Of a stretch of 64,000 bases of DNA, positions 47,557 to 59,360 are shown piece after piece. This DNA is from Allium sativum. Its lineage: Eukaryota; Streptophyta; Magnoliopsida; Asparagales; Amaryllidaceae. How positions within the stretch are numbered: the stretch's first letter is position 1; each line of letters starts with the position of its first letter. The translations under genes were made by a program, and so were the position numbers. The stretch covers positions 630,170,786 to 630,234,785 of the forward strand of contig CM060915.1 of NCBI GenBank assembly GCA_030737875.1, given 5' to 3'. The notes under the pieces were generated by a model that worked only from the letters and a program-made list of their open reading frames with translations, ran no database searches and was not told where the DNA came from.

Positions 47557-48033
47557 TGTAACACCACGTATTTTTAAGATAATAAAATAAGAACAACTTA
47601 ATTAAATAATGAGAATTAAGTAAAACAAATGCGCCATTGCGTCACTCTCGTAATTCTGGTCAAGATAGACACCTGATTTGTGTAAAACGGACATCATATG
47701 AAGAAGTTATTAAGCCTAGAAGTTTGTATACGCACAAGATATATATATATATATATGCAAATGAATTAAAATGTAAAATAAAGAACAAAATAAGGATTTC
47801 ATGCAATAAATACATGCACTGAAGAAAATAATTGTAATGCATGCACTGAAAGAAAGAAAGGTTTGGCTGCATGCAATGTAAATATGTTGCATGCACTGAT
47901 TTGCAAACATAATGCAATAACATTGAAAGAAAAAGATTCATGCAATGGTTTAATTTAAGTACTGTAACTAACATGAAAAAGAGAAGTAAGGAGAGAACAA
48001 TAATTATCATTATTCTAAGACTTATTAACAAAA

Positions 48034-48107
48034 GACTACATAACTTAGTTGGTTAAGATATTGGATTTGTAACATAGAGGTCGCGGGTTCAAACCCCGAC
48101 GGTGGCA
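48034..48107 (+). ncRNA. tRNA-Thr-like sequence, probable tRNA-derived SINE head
   Basis: Pol III A box TAACTTAGTTGG (48041-48052) and B box GGTTCAAACCC (48086-48096) stand at tRNA spacing. The anticodon loop TTTGTAA (48066-48072) would give TGT (Thr). The T arm is largely intact, but the acceptor and anticodon stems do not pair well, so it is not a functional tRNA. A T-rich, non-tRNA tail follows. Most likely a SINE remnant inserted in the LTR. Confidence 0.55.
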
Positions 48108-48331
48108 TAATTTTTATCTTTATTTTAGAGAGGGCCAATTGAACATGCAAATATATGTACTTTTACAAATTCAAAAATTGAAAGGAATATATGTATATAT
48201 ATGAGAATATATATATGCATAAATATACGTATACAAAAGATAAAATTTAAGATAAGGCTACAGTCAATGAAATATGGCAAGAATCAAATAACGGTGCAAC
48301 ATCGTTCGAATTTTGAAAATTAAACGAAAGT

Positions 48332-48367
<36 letters not shown>

Positions 48368-49594
48368 TATACGCGTAAAATGGTGTGTAGAGGAATTGTA
48401 TACATATAAGAATATTTCATGTGAATTAAACAGTTAAATAAATTACAGAAATTCAAAAGTTCAAAAATCAAATTTCTACGCCAAAAGAATTCAAACATTC
48501 AAAATTCAAATTTTTGTGCCAAAATAGCTTGCGGGACCCAATGTTGACTCAGCACTGCATGTACGATAAGATTTGGCTAGATTCATTTGCGAACCTGGAC
48601 TATTTTCTTAACTAGGTTCAATACTGACTCAGCGCTGCGTGTTCGATAAGGTCTTGAGCACCTATAATTAAGACCCTAGACCTAACCCCAAACATCATAA
48701 TTCGGCGGCTGCACTGGAGCTCTGCCATGGCTCCCTCTCTCTCACTTCTCAAATCTATTCTGAAGTTAAAATGTTAGCCTAGGACAATTATGAATTCAGA
48801 TCTAGAAGAGGGAATCAAAGTTAATAAAAAGATCATTGAATCATGAAAGCAAGGTAAACCTCTAAGAACCAATCTATTTAAATTATTTCTCGTTCCCTTC
48901 TCTTTTCATGAAATAATAAATCCATGGTCATTAGGTCGTGAATAAAATTAAAGGAAAAAAGGAAAACCATGGATGATATAACGGATCAGATCCAAAATTT
49001 AGGGAAAGCTTAAAGGTGAGTGGGTTTAAGCTATAGCCTTTAGATAATATTATGACTATAGTTTAGCATTCCCCTTTTTAATAAATTTTGAAATGGCCAG
49101 TTTAATTATAAATTGTTGTTGTAACGAATTGAAATGTTGATATGAATATGTCAGGAAATTCCTATGTTGAATTGGATAAGTTATTGAATGTTTACATGTT
49201 GGAGAAAATAAACTTGTTAGGAAATGAATAGCCAATTCAGTGATTGTAATTACATGCTTTACTTGGGATATATTATTGATTGAATGACATGTTAAAATAA
49301 TTACCCGACTGAATGTTTACATGTCCTAGTAGAATTAAACATATGTTGAAAATGACATGCGACAAAATATAGGCAAAAATTGGACAACATGTAAATTAGA
49401 TTACTGTAAACTATATTACAGTAAAAAGGATAATATGTCTAAAATTTTCATGTAATGAACATAACAGATATTATGTTTTGATATTTTAATTTGGAAGCGT
49501 AATTTGATATGAACATAAGTGATTGAATGAAAATGAATATGCCTAGGATTACAATTAGAAATTGTAAATACACTTATGGCACGAGGTTAGGTTG

Positions 49595-49649
49595 CATTAG
49601 TGGTGGAAGTCTGCCCGTACCCGACCGGCATATCCAGCAGCCACTAATG
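49595..49649 (+). other. Stem-loop module, family variant 1
   Basis: CATTAGTGG (49595-49603) pairs perfectly with CCACTAATG (49641-49649), a different stem sequence from the gypsy LTR modules but with a recognisably similar loop (AAGTCTGCCCGTACCCG, CATATCCAGCA). Confidence 0.75.
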
Positions 49650-49717
49650 TTGAACCTAATGTGAGAGGCCTAAGTGCATGAATTAACAATATGTGCTAAG
49701 ACACGAGGTTAAGTCAG

Positions 49718-49768
49718 CTTGTGGTAGAAGTCTGCCCAGACCCGCCCGACATATCCAGCGTCTACAAG
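49718..49768 (+). other. Stem-loop module, family variant 2
   Basis: CTTGTGG (49718-49724) pairs with CTACAAG (49762-49768) with one G-T pair. The loop reads TAGAAGTCTGCCCAGACCCG then CATATCCAGC. Confidence 0.65.
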
Positions 49769-49798
49769 TATAGGCTTAATGTGAGAGGTCTAGTGCTT

Positions 49799-49822
49799 GT
49801 ATATATATATATATATATATAT
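49799..49822. repeat. TA microsatellite
   Basis: A pure TA run. Similar runs lie at 48339-48362 and 51811-51841. Confidence 0.9.
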
Positions 49823-51808
49823 AAAAATGTACATAACAAGATATGAATAAATGGCAAGGATGGTAATTAAATGTCTAACTCAGAAAATAAGAAAGGAAGG
49901 GATGTAATGAATTGAGTTAGTGTGATAAGAGGGAAAAGTGATGTATTTACCTAAATGACTTATTTCTGAAAACGTTGTTGCAAGTAATCCACAATAAATA
50001 TAGAAAAGTAAAGAAATTACTTGCTACCACGGATTTAGATGGGAAAACGTTATGAAAATAAATCATTGATTCCTTCTATCAAACCGATAAGGTGCATGAA
50101 GTGTTTTCCTTAATATAATAAGGAACATATATTACAGAGAATGAAGAATAATGGTTTACAATAGTAAATGGTTTAAAAGGGGAATGATAATAACCTATTA
50201 TAAATAAATAACATTAATGAAAATGTTGTATAATAGGTAGACTTGTCCTAAGGACAAGTGAATATTATAACTTAGGTTATAATAAACTAGTAAGGGAATG
50301 GGATAACTGGTGAGTTAAGTTAAGTGACACTTAATTATAAATTAAGTAATCAGAAAAGGGGAAAACCTAAAACCAGTTAAGAAAAGGGGGGGGGAATATA
50401 TTGTACCTAATTATAAATTAAGTAGTCTAGGAGTCTGAAACCCGTTGGTAAGAATAACATGTTTAGACTTGTCCTAGGGACGAGGGGAATTTATAACATA
50501 GGTTATAATAAATGGGTAGAGAAACTTATTATTGGGCCTTAGTTAATAAGTAAACAACGATAAGTCGTATTGACGACATAAAGTGGAATTATGACTAAAT
50601 GAGAGAGGATGAGGAAAACTTATGAAATGAAATAAGTTATATATAATCATAAATGGTTAGTGACATGTTAACACGTGAATTAGATATACTTAATTAGATA
50701 TTAAGTAATACATGTTATTGAAATCAAACAAGAATATAAAAGGGATTGTGGATCACAGACCTTGGGCCGCATTCTAGAGAATAACATGTTGTAAGCTTAT
50801 TAATAAACTTAAATGAATTAAGTTGTATGATTGAAATTAATAAGCAAGAGAAACTTGGTAATTTGAATAAGAATTCAATATGAATTGGAATAACCAGGTT
50901 AACTGGAAACCTGGTGAGGTGAGACAAGCATGTAAAAGAATGTTTAGACATAGGGTCTAACAACATGCTAAAGTAAGGCGCTTAGACCAGTCTGTACGGT
51001 TGAGGGTGAATAACCCAACAGGGTAGATCATCGATGTGTTATAAGGCACGAGGGGAGCGCGCATTCATTTGATTGTTTGACGGCTCCAAAGGACTGGAAG
51101 GGGAAGCACGCGGCTTCCGGGGACGTAGGGTACTCTTAGTATTCCTCTGTAAGTGGCAAATGATCCGCATGTACTCATAGAGGTTAGGTCTGCGTAGGTG
51201 AACCGATGAGTATGCCTTAATTGCAATAATAAGGGGCAATCAAACGACTAAGATGGACCAGCGTGATTCGAGGAGACCAGTTAGTGCCCTGCGATAACAA
51301 CTCGTCGTCTACCTAATATCTTCAGTCAGTACGTAAAGCGGAAAGGCAGAGAACTCCAAAAGACCATATACTTTGCTATCCAGTTATGGGTGAGGTTGGC
51401 CAATAGGTTTGAAGGGCATACGGGGTCGGGGTTAAGTTCTCATTCTTGATATTCTTGGGTGCCTTTTATTAGTTGAGGGAGGGGTCTAGACGGACCATAG
51501 CCACTATAAAAACAGACCTTAGCATCTAAAATTGGCAGATATCTGAAAGCTCCCGACCGAGTTATGTGTTTCTTTATTAGCCAAGCCACGGGACTCGGGC
51601 ACACATATAGAGAACATGTGCAATAGACATCGAGAACGATTGACGATACGTACGCGGGAAAGTCTAGGTACACTCATGTCGCTCTAGGTGGTGTATTATA
51701 AGACTAGAAGGCATTATTCGAGGATGGAACCTAATTCGATCGAATGGTTCAAAGATGGCAGTCTGAACGCTTACGTAATATAGTAGTGGTTCTTTGCAGA
51801 CGTTGCGT

Positions 51809-51847
<39 letters not shown>

Positions 51848-52327
51848 GAAATTCGTACGACATTCAGGCGTAGGAATAGGGACTCCTATATTCCTGCGAT
51901 GATACGGTGGAGACCGTGCGAGTGGGGTACCATGTGGTATATCTCAATATTGAGAGATAGCTACATATACTATATTAGGTTAATTCACTGGGAAGTAATT
52001 GGGTATGACATGCGTGTAAGCCTTGAGTGCTGTTAACCCAAGTAACCTACTAAATAAGAAAATATGATTGAACGGTATATGTAAGATTATCCAATGTGTA
52101 TAGTTTAAATCTAGTAACCATAACTTGTGTTCTGAACCCCTCCTCATAACACACTCGTAGGTTAGATTGTGGCAGAGACATCATAGCTTTGGATATTGGT
52201 TAGGAAGTATTAATAATACGGTAAGGCTATGTTTTGACTACACTTTATTTTATACTTTCCGCTGTGAGATATTTTTCTGAGCTCCGACATGTTATATGTC
52301 TCTGTCTTTTTTTCTATGATAGCAGAT

Positions 52328-52380
52328 GTGACAACCCCAATTTCGACGCAGCGGAAGCGTGGTAGGCCAATAATCCATAG
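52328..52380. other. Possible end fragment of a minus-strand LTR
   Basis: TGTGACAACCCCAATTTCG resembles the left ends of elements A, B and C and is quickly followed by CAGCGGAAG. It stops where the next LTR fragment starts. Confidence 0.3.
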
Positions 52381-52526
52381 GTCCCAGAATACAAGATTCG
52401 TTCTTTTCCTGTAAGTTCAGTTATTATTCAGATTTGAACACCTAATAGAAATCATGACTGTAATAATCGGATCTAGAACTATGCCTAATTCTGATTTGTG
52501 CTTATCCTTTTGTCAAATCTGAATTG

Positions 52527-52760
52527 CCTATGCCTATGAGACTATTGTGATTGATATAATGAAACCTATCATGCCTATGAGACTATTGTGATTGATATAA
52601 TGAAACCTATCATGCCTGTGAGACTGTTGTGATTGACATAATGGAACCTATCATGCCTATGAGACTGTTGTGATTCATATGATGGAACCTATCACGTTGT
52701 ACATCCTATGCCTATGAGACTATTGTGATTGATATAATCGAACTTATCATGTTATACATC
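52527..52760. repeat. 41-bp minisatellite, about five units
   Basis: Units begin ATGCCTATGAGACTATTGTG and end ATAATGAAACCTATC. The inverted copy lies at about 55508-55745 in the opposite LTR. Confidence 0.85.
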
Positions 52761-53200
52761 AAAATTAATGATTCTCTTAAGTCCAATTCTATCTAATCTT
52801 TATACCTATGTTGTGAATTGCTTAGATTGCCCACACTTATTGTTAATTTACAACATGCCTATTGGGAACATGACTCTTGAATTGGGTACACCTTTACATG
52901 CCTATTTTTCCTTATGTCAATTTTTATGCTCCTTCTCTATTTTCCCCTTTTTATTTTCTTTTATGAATACTAGGTTCATTCAGAACTTAGATTGAATCTC
53001 GTTGTACGAACAATTATAATGCGGGAAAAATTGGGTATAATTTAATTAAGTAAATTTTGGGCATAACAAGTGAATGTGGCACAAAACCTGTACTGACTAC
53101 ACTTGGAGAATATTGATATAAAAAGACCTAAACTTGGACACATATGACAAATATGTGAATTTGGCTAAAGATGAACATGCCTAACCCGAGGTTAGATTGA

Positions 53201-53387
53201 GTTGTGGTGTAAGACTGCCCGGAACCGCCCAGCACATCCAGCGACCACAACAATATAGATCTAATATGAGAGGTTAGCGCATTAAGCCCAAAACGAGAGG
53301 TTAGCACATTAAGCCCAAAACCCGAGGTTAGATTGAGTTGCGGTGTAAGACTGTGCGGAACCGCCCAGCACATCCAGCAACCGCAAC
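53201..53387 (+). other. Two stem-loop modules in the plus-strand LTR fragment
   Basis: GTTGTGGT (53201-53208) pairs with ACCACAAC (53244-53251). GTTGCGGT (53337-53344) pairs with ACCGCAAC (53380-53387). The two stems differ by one compensated T-A to C-G exchange. Confidence 0.8.
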
Positions 53388-53748
53388 AATATGGATCTAA
53401 TGTGAGAGGTTGGTGCTTTAATGAATAAATTAAAGCTAAGGGACGGACATGCTAAGAATGGTAGGGTTAAGTTAATTAAGGCAACACTTAACCAATACAA
53501 CATGTTAATTAAACAGATGGGTGGGATTAGGTTAATTTGAGATCACTTAACAGTTATATGATTAGGAAACCCTAGTAACGGGGACCCATTTCGGCAGTAA
53601 CCCACATAGATGTATCACAGTGTAAGACTGAGTTAGACCCCTACCAACTGTGTTGGACAGTGACGATTTTCTGAGTCATAGGGCTATATGGCAACTTCTG
53701 ATTTGCCTGATGACGCATTATCTTGGACTAGACGGCTCTGATACAAAG

Positions 53749-56609
53749 TGAAACCCCCCACCTCCGTTAAGGTCACTCACAAAGGGAATGCATTAACTTT
53801 GGTGAAGCATTTTAGGTAAAAGGCACATATAATTTACAAGACAAACATATAAACAGCGGAAAACTGAAATCATTTCATAAATAGCGTGGTTCTGTCAAAA
53901 CATTACAAGCATTGTCTCAAAACCAAACTTCTAAATTATTACAGTAAGACATCTTTCTTGATTTAAAACTCCAAGTACATAAAGAAGCATAAAATAGTAG
54001 TAAAGCAGCATAAATCCCTAATAAAAGTGTAACCATAGCCATAGCCCAAGAAAAGAGAATCCAAGCAATATATCTACTCTCTTTAAGCTGGAAAAGGTCT
54101 GCACTAAGCTGAAGTATTCCCTCCCTGAGGACCTGGGGGAAGGGGGGACGGAAGAAAAGAAGGCAAAAGAAAATGGGTCAGACATAAGCCTGGTAAGTCC
54201 AGTGATTATTCAGCATGTAAACAGGTAAAAAGATCATGACATGAATAAACTGAACACAGGAAAATACCATAGCAATAAGATAACATAAGGTAAGGCAAGA
54301 TAAACTGAATATACTATCACACTCGTTTCCATTTCTCTTCACCTACTAACGAATGTTTCAACTACCATCATATGCTCATGACAAAGTGATCCCTTTTCCG
54401 ATCGGCTTCTACTCGCATGCATTTATTTCTTGTGTCATTCGGCCCCGCTTGATTGTAGATACGTGTGCTGCTCCCTCCATGGGGTGTATCAATTCCTATA
54501 GTAGCAACCCGACACAAATTCAAGATGCACAGTGTATACTATTGATGCCCAGTGCCAACTTTTTCCACTTCGGAGTACGTGCACACCCATACTTCACCGA
54601 AACCTACACTGCTGCACCACTCGCCGCTATTTTGACTGCTTATAATCAGCCCAGTAATCGTGCCCCACCCTGCCTAGTTCAGGGTACCGTGATAAATCTA
54701 TGTGGGTTACTGCTAAAACGGGTCCCCATTACTACGGTTTCCTAATCAAAATGTTATAACGGTTAAGTGTCCTCAAATTAACCTAACCTCACCCATCTAT
54801 TTAATTAACATGTTGTATCGGTTAAGTGTTGCCTTAATTAACTTAACCCTACCATTCTTAGCCTATCCGTGCCTTAGCTTTTATTTATTCATTAAAGCAC
54901 CAACCTCTCACATTAGATCTATATTGTTGCGGTTGCAGGATGTGCCAGGAGGTTCCGGGCTGTCTTACACCGCAACTCAATCAAACCTTGGGTTTTTGGG
55001 ATTAGTGCGCTAACCTCTCACATTAGATCTATATTGTTGCGGTCGCTAGATGTGCCGGGCGGTTTCCGGTAGTATTACACCGCAACTCAATCTACCTCGG
55101 GTTAGGCATGTTCATCTTTAGCCAATTTACATATTTGTCATATGTGTCCAAGTTTTGGTCTTTTTATATCAATATTCCCCAAGTGTAGTCAGTACAAGTT
55201 TTATGCCACAAAATTTACTCAATTAAATTATACCCAATTTTCCTGTGTTATAATCGCATGTACAACAGATTCAATCTAAGTTCCAAATGAACCTAGTATT
55301 CATAAAAGAAAATAAAAAGGAAAAAAAATAGAGAAGGAGCATAAGAATTGACATAAGGAAAAATAGGCATGTAAAGGTGTACCCAATTAAAGGATCAAGT
55401 TTCCAGTAGGCATGTTGTACATTAATAATAAGTGTGGGCAAGCTAAGCAATTCACAACATAGGTATAAAGATTAGATAGAACTGGACTTAAGAGAATCAC
55501 TAATTTTGATGTACAACATGATAAGTTCAATTATATCAATCACAATAGTCTCAAAGGCATAGGATGTATAACATGATAGGTTCCATCAGATAAATCACAA
55601 CAGTCTCATAGGCATGATAGGTTCCATTGTCAATCACAACGGTCTCATAGGCATGATAGGTTTCATTATATCAATCACAACAGTCTCATAGGCATGATAA
55701 GTTTCATTATATCAACCACAATAGTCTCATAGGCATAGGCAATTCAGATTTGACAAAAGGATAAGCACGAATCAGAATTAGGCATAGTTCTAGATCCGAT
55801 TATTACAGTCATGATTTCTATTAGGTGTTCAAATCTGAATAATAACTGAACTTAGAGAAAAAGAATGGATCTTGTATTCTAGGATCTGATTTCTGAATTT
55901 GTTAAGCTTAACCCTTGATGTAGACGTTTGATTCGCTAGTTTGGATTTGGTTTGGAGCTTTCTAACTTGATTTCTATTTTGGAGAAGATGAAGGCTAGGC
56001 TAGCTTAGACATGGACAACATGAGGGCTTCATAGAAATAGGGTTATGAGGTCTAGGGTTGAGGTTTGGGGTGATTATATAGAAGTTCAGGATTAATATGG
56101 GCCTTTAGACCAACCTATGAGTCATCAGAGCCATCTAGTCCAAGAAAATGTGTCATCAAGAAAATCAGAAGTCGCCACATAGCCCTATGACTCAGAAAAT
56201 CCTCACTGTCTAGCATAGTTGGCAGGGGTCGACCACTACAGGGGGGTCGACACCCATGTCGACACCCCTATAGGGGGGTCGACTCCCATGTCGACACCCT
56301 CTTGGGGGGGGGGGGGGGTTGACACCCCTGAGCGGGAGATTTCCAGCTCAGCCGATTTTTGAGTTTTTAATTTCGAAATGAATTGATTATTTAATTGATA
56401 TTTTTAAATTTTCTGCTTACACTAGAAATCTTCTAACCTCCATAACTTCTTCATACGGAGTCCGATTCACGCAAACTGGAACTCTATCTCAAGCTGGATT
56501 CCGAAACGAAGGCATTGGCGTAACCCGTTTCCCCCAATTCTTCCTTTAAAAAATTAATTGTTCTTAAATTTATTAATTTTAATATTCATAGAAAATACGG
56601 GGTGTTACA
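53749..56609 (-). repeat. LTR of a related gypsy element (3' LTR)
   Basis: TGAAACCCCCCACC...GGGGTGTTACA, 2.86 kb, followed on the right by a polypurine tract (minus strand, GAAGGGGAGAA). It has two stem-loop modules (54926-54976 and 55036-55086, both GTTGCGGT/ACCGCAAC), the 41-bp minisatellite, GTCGAC-type repeats with a long G-run (56225-56325), and the CATACGGAGTCCGATTCACG context near 56455. Confidence 0.85.
54926..55086 (-). other. Two stem-loop modules in the 53749-56609 LTR
   Basis: GTTGCGGT (54926-54933) pairs with ACCGCAAC (54969-54976), and the same arms recur at 55036-55043 and 55079-55086. Confidence 0.8.
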
Positions 56610-57128
56610 TTCTCCCCTTCTTAAAGGATTTCGTCCTCGAAATCTCTAAGTTTAGAAGAATGTATCCTAACATCCAACATTCATCTACTCAGCCATCAAT
56701 CAAAGGCATCCATTGTCCTTAAAAAGATTTCTAATGCTTTCATGATCATATGCATAATGTGTGTATATGTCCTTGTCTAATGCAAAATCAGGCGGTCTAC
56801 TGATTCAGTTGACCTCCTTGATGTGAATCATGCCGGTGCTATGAGTCCATCATGTATGCAATTATTCCTAATCGTATTTTGCAACTTCTACATGAGTGCA
56901 CAATCATTCATACAAATACAACATCCATATGATGTCAGATCAAGTTTCAATCCACATATAAATACATATATGCATATGCGATATGGAAGTGACTGAGCCG
57001 ATCTAGTACTTAATGTGTGTGTATGTGCATCCACGAGCAACCACTAGCAACCACATGCAACCACTTGCAACCATCAATCATAACATGTTTCAAATACATT
57101 TTTACATCCATTGGTTTCTACATAAGGA

Positions 57129-57629
57129 TTAAGAATAGGACCGAGGAGATATAATTAAAAGATAGATACAAGCATGCGTAAACTTATGGAAAACAGAGAT
57201 CAAGGATATACGCTCAAAAAGATAAGGATAGGATGCGTGTATCTTGTCTTCTGTCTCCCAAGTCGCGTCTCCTTCAGCGTCACTCCATTGTACTTTAACT
57301 AGCTTGACCTCATGATATGCGGTTTGGTCGTCCGTCTGAGGATGATATGCGGTGCTCAAACATAACTGAGTCCCTACCGCTTCTTGTAAGCTCCTCCAAA
57401 ATTCGATAGTGAAGATAGGATCGCGGTCGCTTACTATGCTAGAAGGAACACCATGCAAATGAACTATCTCTCGGACGTATACAGAAGCTAACCATGGAGC
57501 AGTCCTCTTACTCTTCACGGGAATAAAATGGGCACTCTTAGTAAGTCTATCTACTATAACCCAAATCCCCGTATTAACCTTCCTCGATCTTGGTAATCCA
57601 TCAACAAAATCTATCAAGATACTATCCAT
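57129..57629 (-). pseudogene. Integrase core joined to chromodomain-like tail by deletion (166 aa open)
   Basis: It reads [40 protein letters not shown] and YHPQTDDQTAYH, then jumps to [19 protein letters not shown]. The deletion removes the catalytic Glu segment and the C-terminal DNA-binding region (over 170 codons) but keeps the frame. Two catalytic Asp residues remain. Confidence 0.88.
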
Positions 57630-58012
57630 GTGAACTCATCGCAACTATCCATCTCCCACGCAAGCCGTCCTATTCGAACTCGATATCCCCCAAGCACAAG
57701 CCCCAAAGGCCTAAACCAATATCAGACAAGCACCCAAGGAATACCTCCTCCGATTTTAGACAGTCTACGTGAGATGATACTAGCAAAACAAATAATTGGG
57801 CACTTAACCGACTCTGGCTGTCCTCGCCCGTCTTGCTTCAAAACCATCACTAATCACCTAACTGACTTTGCATTATCCCCTAGGCACACACGAATACCTC
57901 GTGCCTCTAGGTAAACCCCGCACTTCATCGAAGACGTCACTATACTCACGGACCACACGAAAAGATTCCAAATCACCGTTGGATACGTCAAGAGATTCGA
58001 GACAGCTAAACG

Positions 58013-58577
58013 TCACTGAATCCCTAGGGTCACAAGAAACATGAGGGTCTTTCCATAATGAATCAATAGTCTAACTACCCTCCTTTCACTATCTAGGATG
58101 GCACCCCGCCTGGGTAGCCAATCCACCCCTAGAATCAAACTATAGCCCGTGAAACCAAGGACGAAGGCGTTGCATTCAAATCCAACGTCCAAGATAGACA
58201 CTCTCAAATCCCGACAAACCATTGAAGGATGAGCCAAACCACCAAAAATATTTGAGACTAGGATGGGATCCTTAACTAGACTAGTATTTAGGTGCAGTGT
58301 TTTCAACTAACGAAGCAGATACTAACGAGTATGAAGCGCCAGAATCAAACAAAGTTCGAACAGGATGATAAAGGAAACAAAATTTCTACCTGGACGTTCC
58401 TACCCCTATCAGGTATACCAGCCGTGAGGGAATATAACTACCCTCCAGAAGATCCTGTACTTTGCCCTTGCCTCTTTGGACAATCCTAATAAGGTGTCCT
58501 ATTTCTCCAAAAGGATAACTACTAGCCTTCTTATTCACATTCCCCATTCGTGACCTTCCACCAAGATGAGGTTTCAT
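58013..58577 (-). pseudogene. Protease and degenerate zinc-knuckle remnant
   Basis: 58386-58577 has a decayed knuckle (SYPFGEIGHLIRIV). LFDSGASYSLVSASLVE follows out of the main frame near 58315-58365. 58013-58306 contains LILGVDWLPRRGAILDSE, the second protease block. Several frame changes are needed to join them. Confidence 0.8.
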
Positions 58578-58972
58578 CCTTCATTAACCAACAGCTATTT
58601 GAACCTTCCTCCCATCGTCTACCTTAAAGGTATCAAAAAGCCCTCCACTTCCTTGAACTAACTTCTAGCTCGTCAAACGTCTAAGTCCCTTGAAGTGGTT
58701 TTTCGTCCTTCGTATGGAAGTCCCTATTTATCTTAGAAAAAGCATCTATACGCGGAGGGGAAATCTAAAGAAGAGAATGAGGAAGAGATTCAAAACGGAG
58801 AGTTGAAGGAAGGATATATGGCTCTTGGGGATTATGTTTTTTAAAACAAACATTTCTTTCAAAAATACTCTTCTACAAACATATTTTTGAAAGTATTCTT
58901 TATAAAAATGCTTTTGAAAAATAGTTTCTCAAAATATCTTATTTTTTCTGGTAACCTGGCTCTGATACCACG

Positions 58973-59360
58973 TGTAACACCCCATGTCCATTAATGTCAC
59001 TTACAAAAGGGAATGCATTAACTTCTATGGAGCGTTTTAAGTGAATATAGAACAGAAAATCACAACAAGACAGATATGAAATAGTACTTGAAAATTTAAA
59101 ACTTTATTTATTGCAACGGAAGGTAAATATGTTTGGTTACATCACAAAAACCCAAAGACTAAAGTCAAGTACATAATATCCATCTTGACAAAATCAGAAT
59201 ACATAATATAAAAAGCATAATCCCATAAATAGCCATAAAAGAGATAGGTTGAGCTTTACTTCAGCAATCCAAATCCAAGTGCTCCCAAAGAGATCCAAAT
59301 CAAGCTTTCCACCCTAAGAACCTGGGGGGGGGAAGGAAGAAAAGAGGTGGAAACAAAGGG
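58973..59360 (-). repeat. Truncated second LTR, cut by element C
   Basis: TGTAACACCCCATG follows the primer-binding site. It aligns loosely with the start of the 53749-56609 LTR (GGGAATGCATTAACTT shared) but differs at many positions. Element C interrupts it after AACAAAGGG. Confidence 0.75.

Larger units (their letters stand above)
47557..52327 (+). mobile_element. Large plus-strand LTR interrupting the copia RT (right end uncertain)
   Basis: It begins TGTAACACCACG directly after a copia codon. Its early part repeats the layout of the gypsy LTRs (GCGCCATTGCGTCACTCTCG, then CATATGAAGAAGTTAT in place of CATACGGAG...). At 49595-49768 it carries two stem-loop modules of the same design. Near its end are AATAATAC, TTTCCGCTGTGAG (52256-52268) and a T-rich tract. 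The right end is not fixed, because neither the copia continuation nor a second CTCGA target copy is visible. No coding region is supported. It could be one long LTR or an LTR plus internal remnants. Confidence 0.55.
52381..53748 (+). repeat. Plus-strand LTR fragment, inverted to the following LTR
   Basis: 52381-53617 is the inverted counterpart of about 54687-55892, including a 41-bp minisatellite and two stem-loop modules. 53636-53743 matches, also inverted, about 56120-56225 of the same LTR, so this second piece is out of the order expected within one LTR. No coding sequence. Confidence 0.75.
56610..58972 (-). mobile_element. Deleted gypsy internal region
   Basis: Only 2.36 kb between LTRs, against 4.4 kb in the compound copies and 5.1 kb in the full copy. 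On the minus strand it has the primer-binding site TGGTATCAGAGC (58959-58970), a degenerate zinc knuckle, protease, a short RT leader (VVREYSDVFDEVRGLP), then an integrase core fused to a chromodomain-like tail. RT, RNase H and nearly all of Gag are missing. 57650-57920 contains no domain I recognise. Confidence 0.85.

Noticed and set aside
48034..48107. A functional tRNA-Thr gene
   Set aside because: Acceptor and anticodon stems do not pair properly although the Pol III boxes are intact.
50724..51846. Several 60-80 codon frames in the 47557-52327 LTR
   Set aside because: Short, on alternating strands, no motifs, and partly formed by the TA microsatellite.
53733..53748. GGCTCTGATACAAAG beside the LTR start, resembling a primer-binding site for an element on the left
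   Set aside because: The whole block 53636-53743 matches the inverted LTR sequence around 56120-56225 (GATGGCTCTGATGA there), so the likeness to the tRNA-Met complement is accidental.
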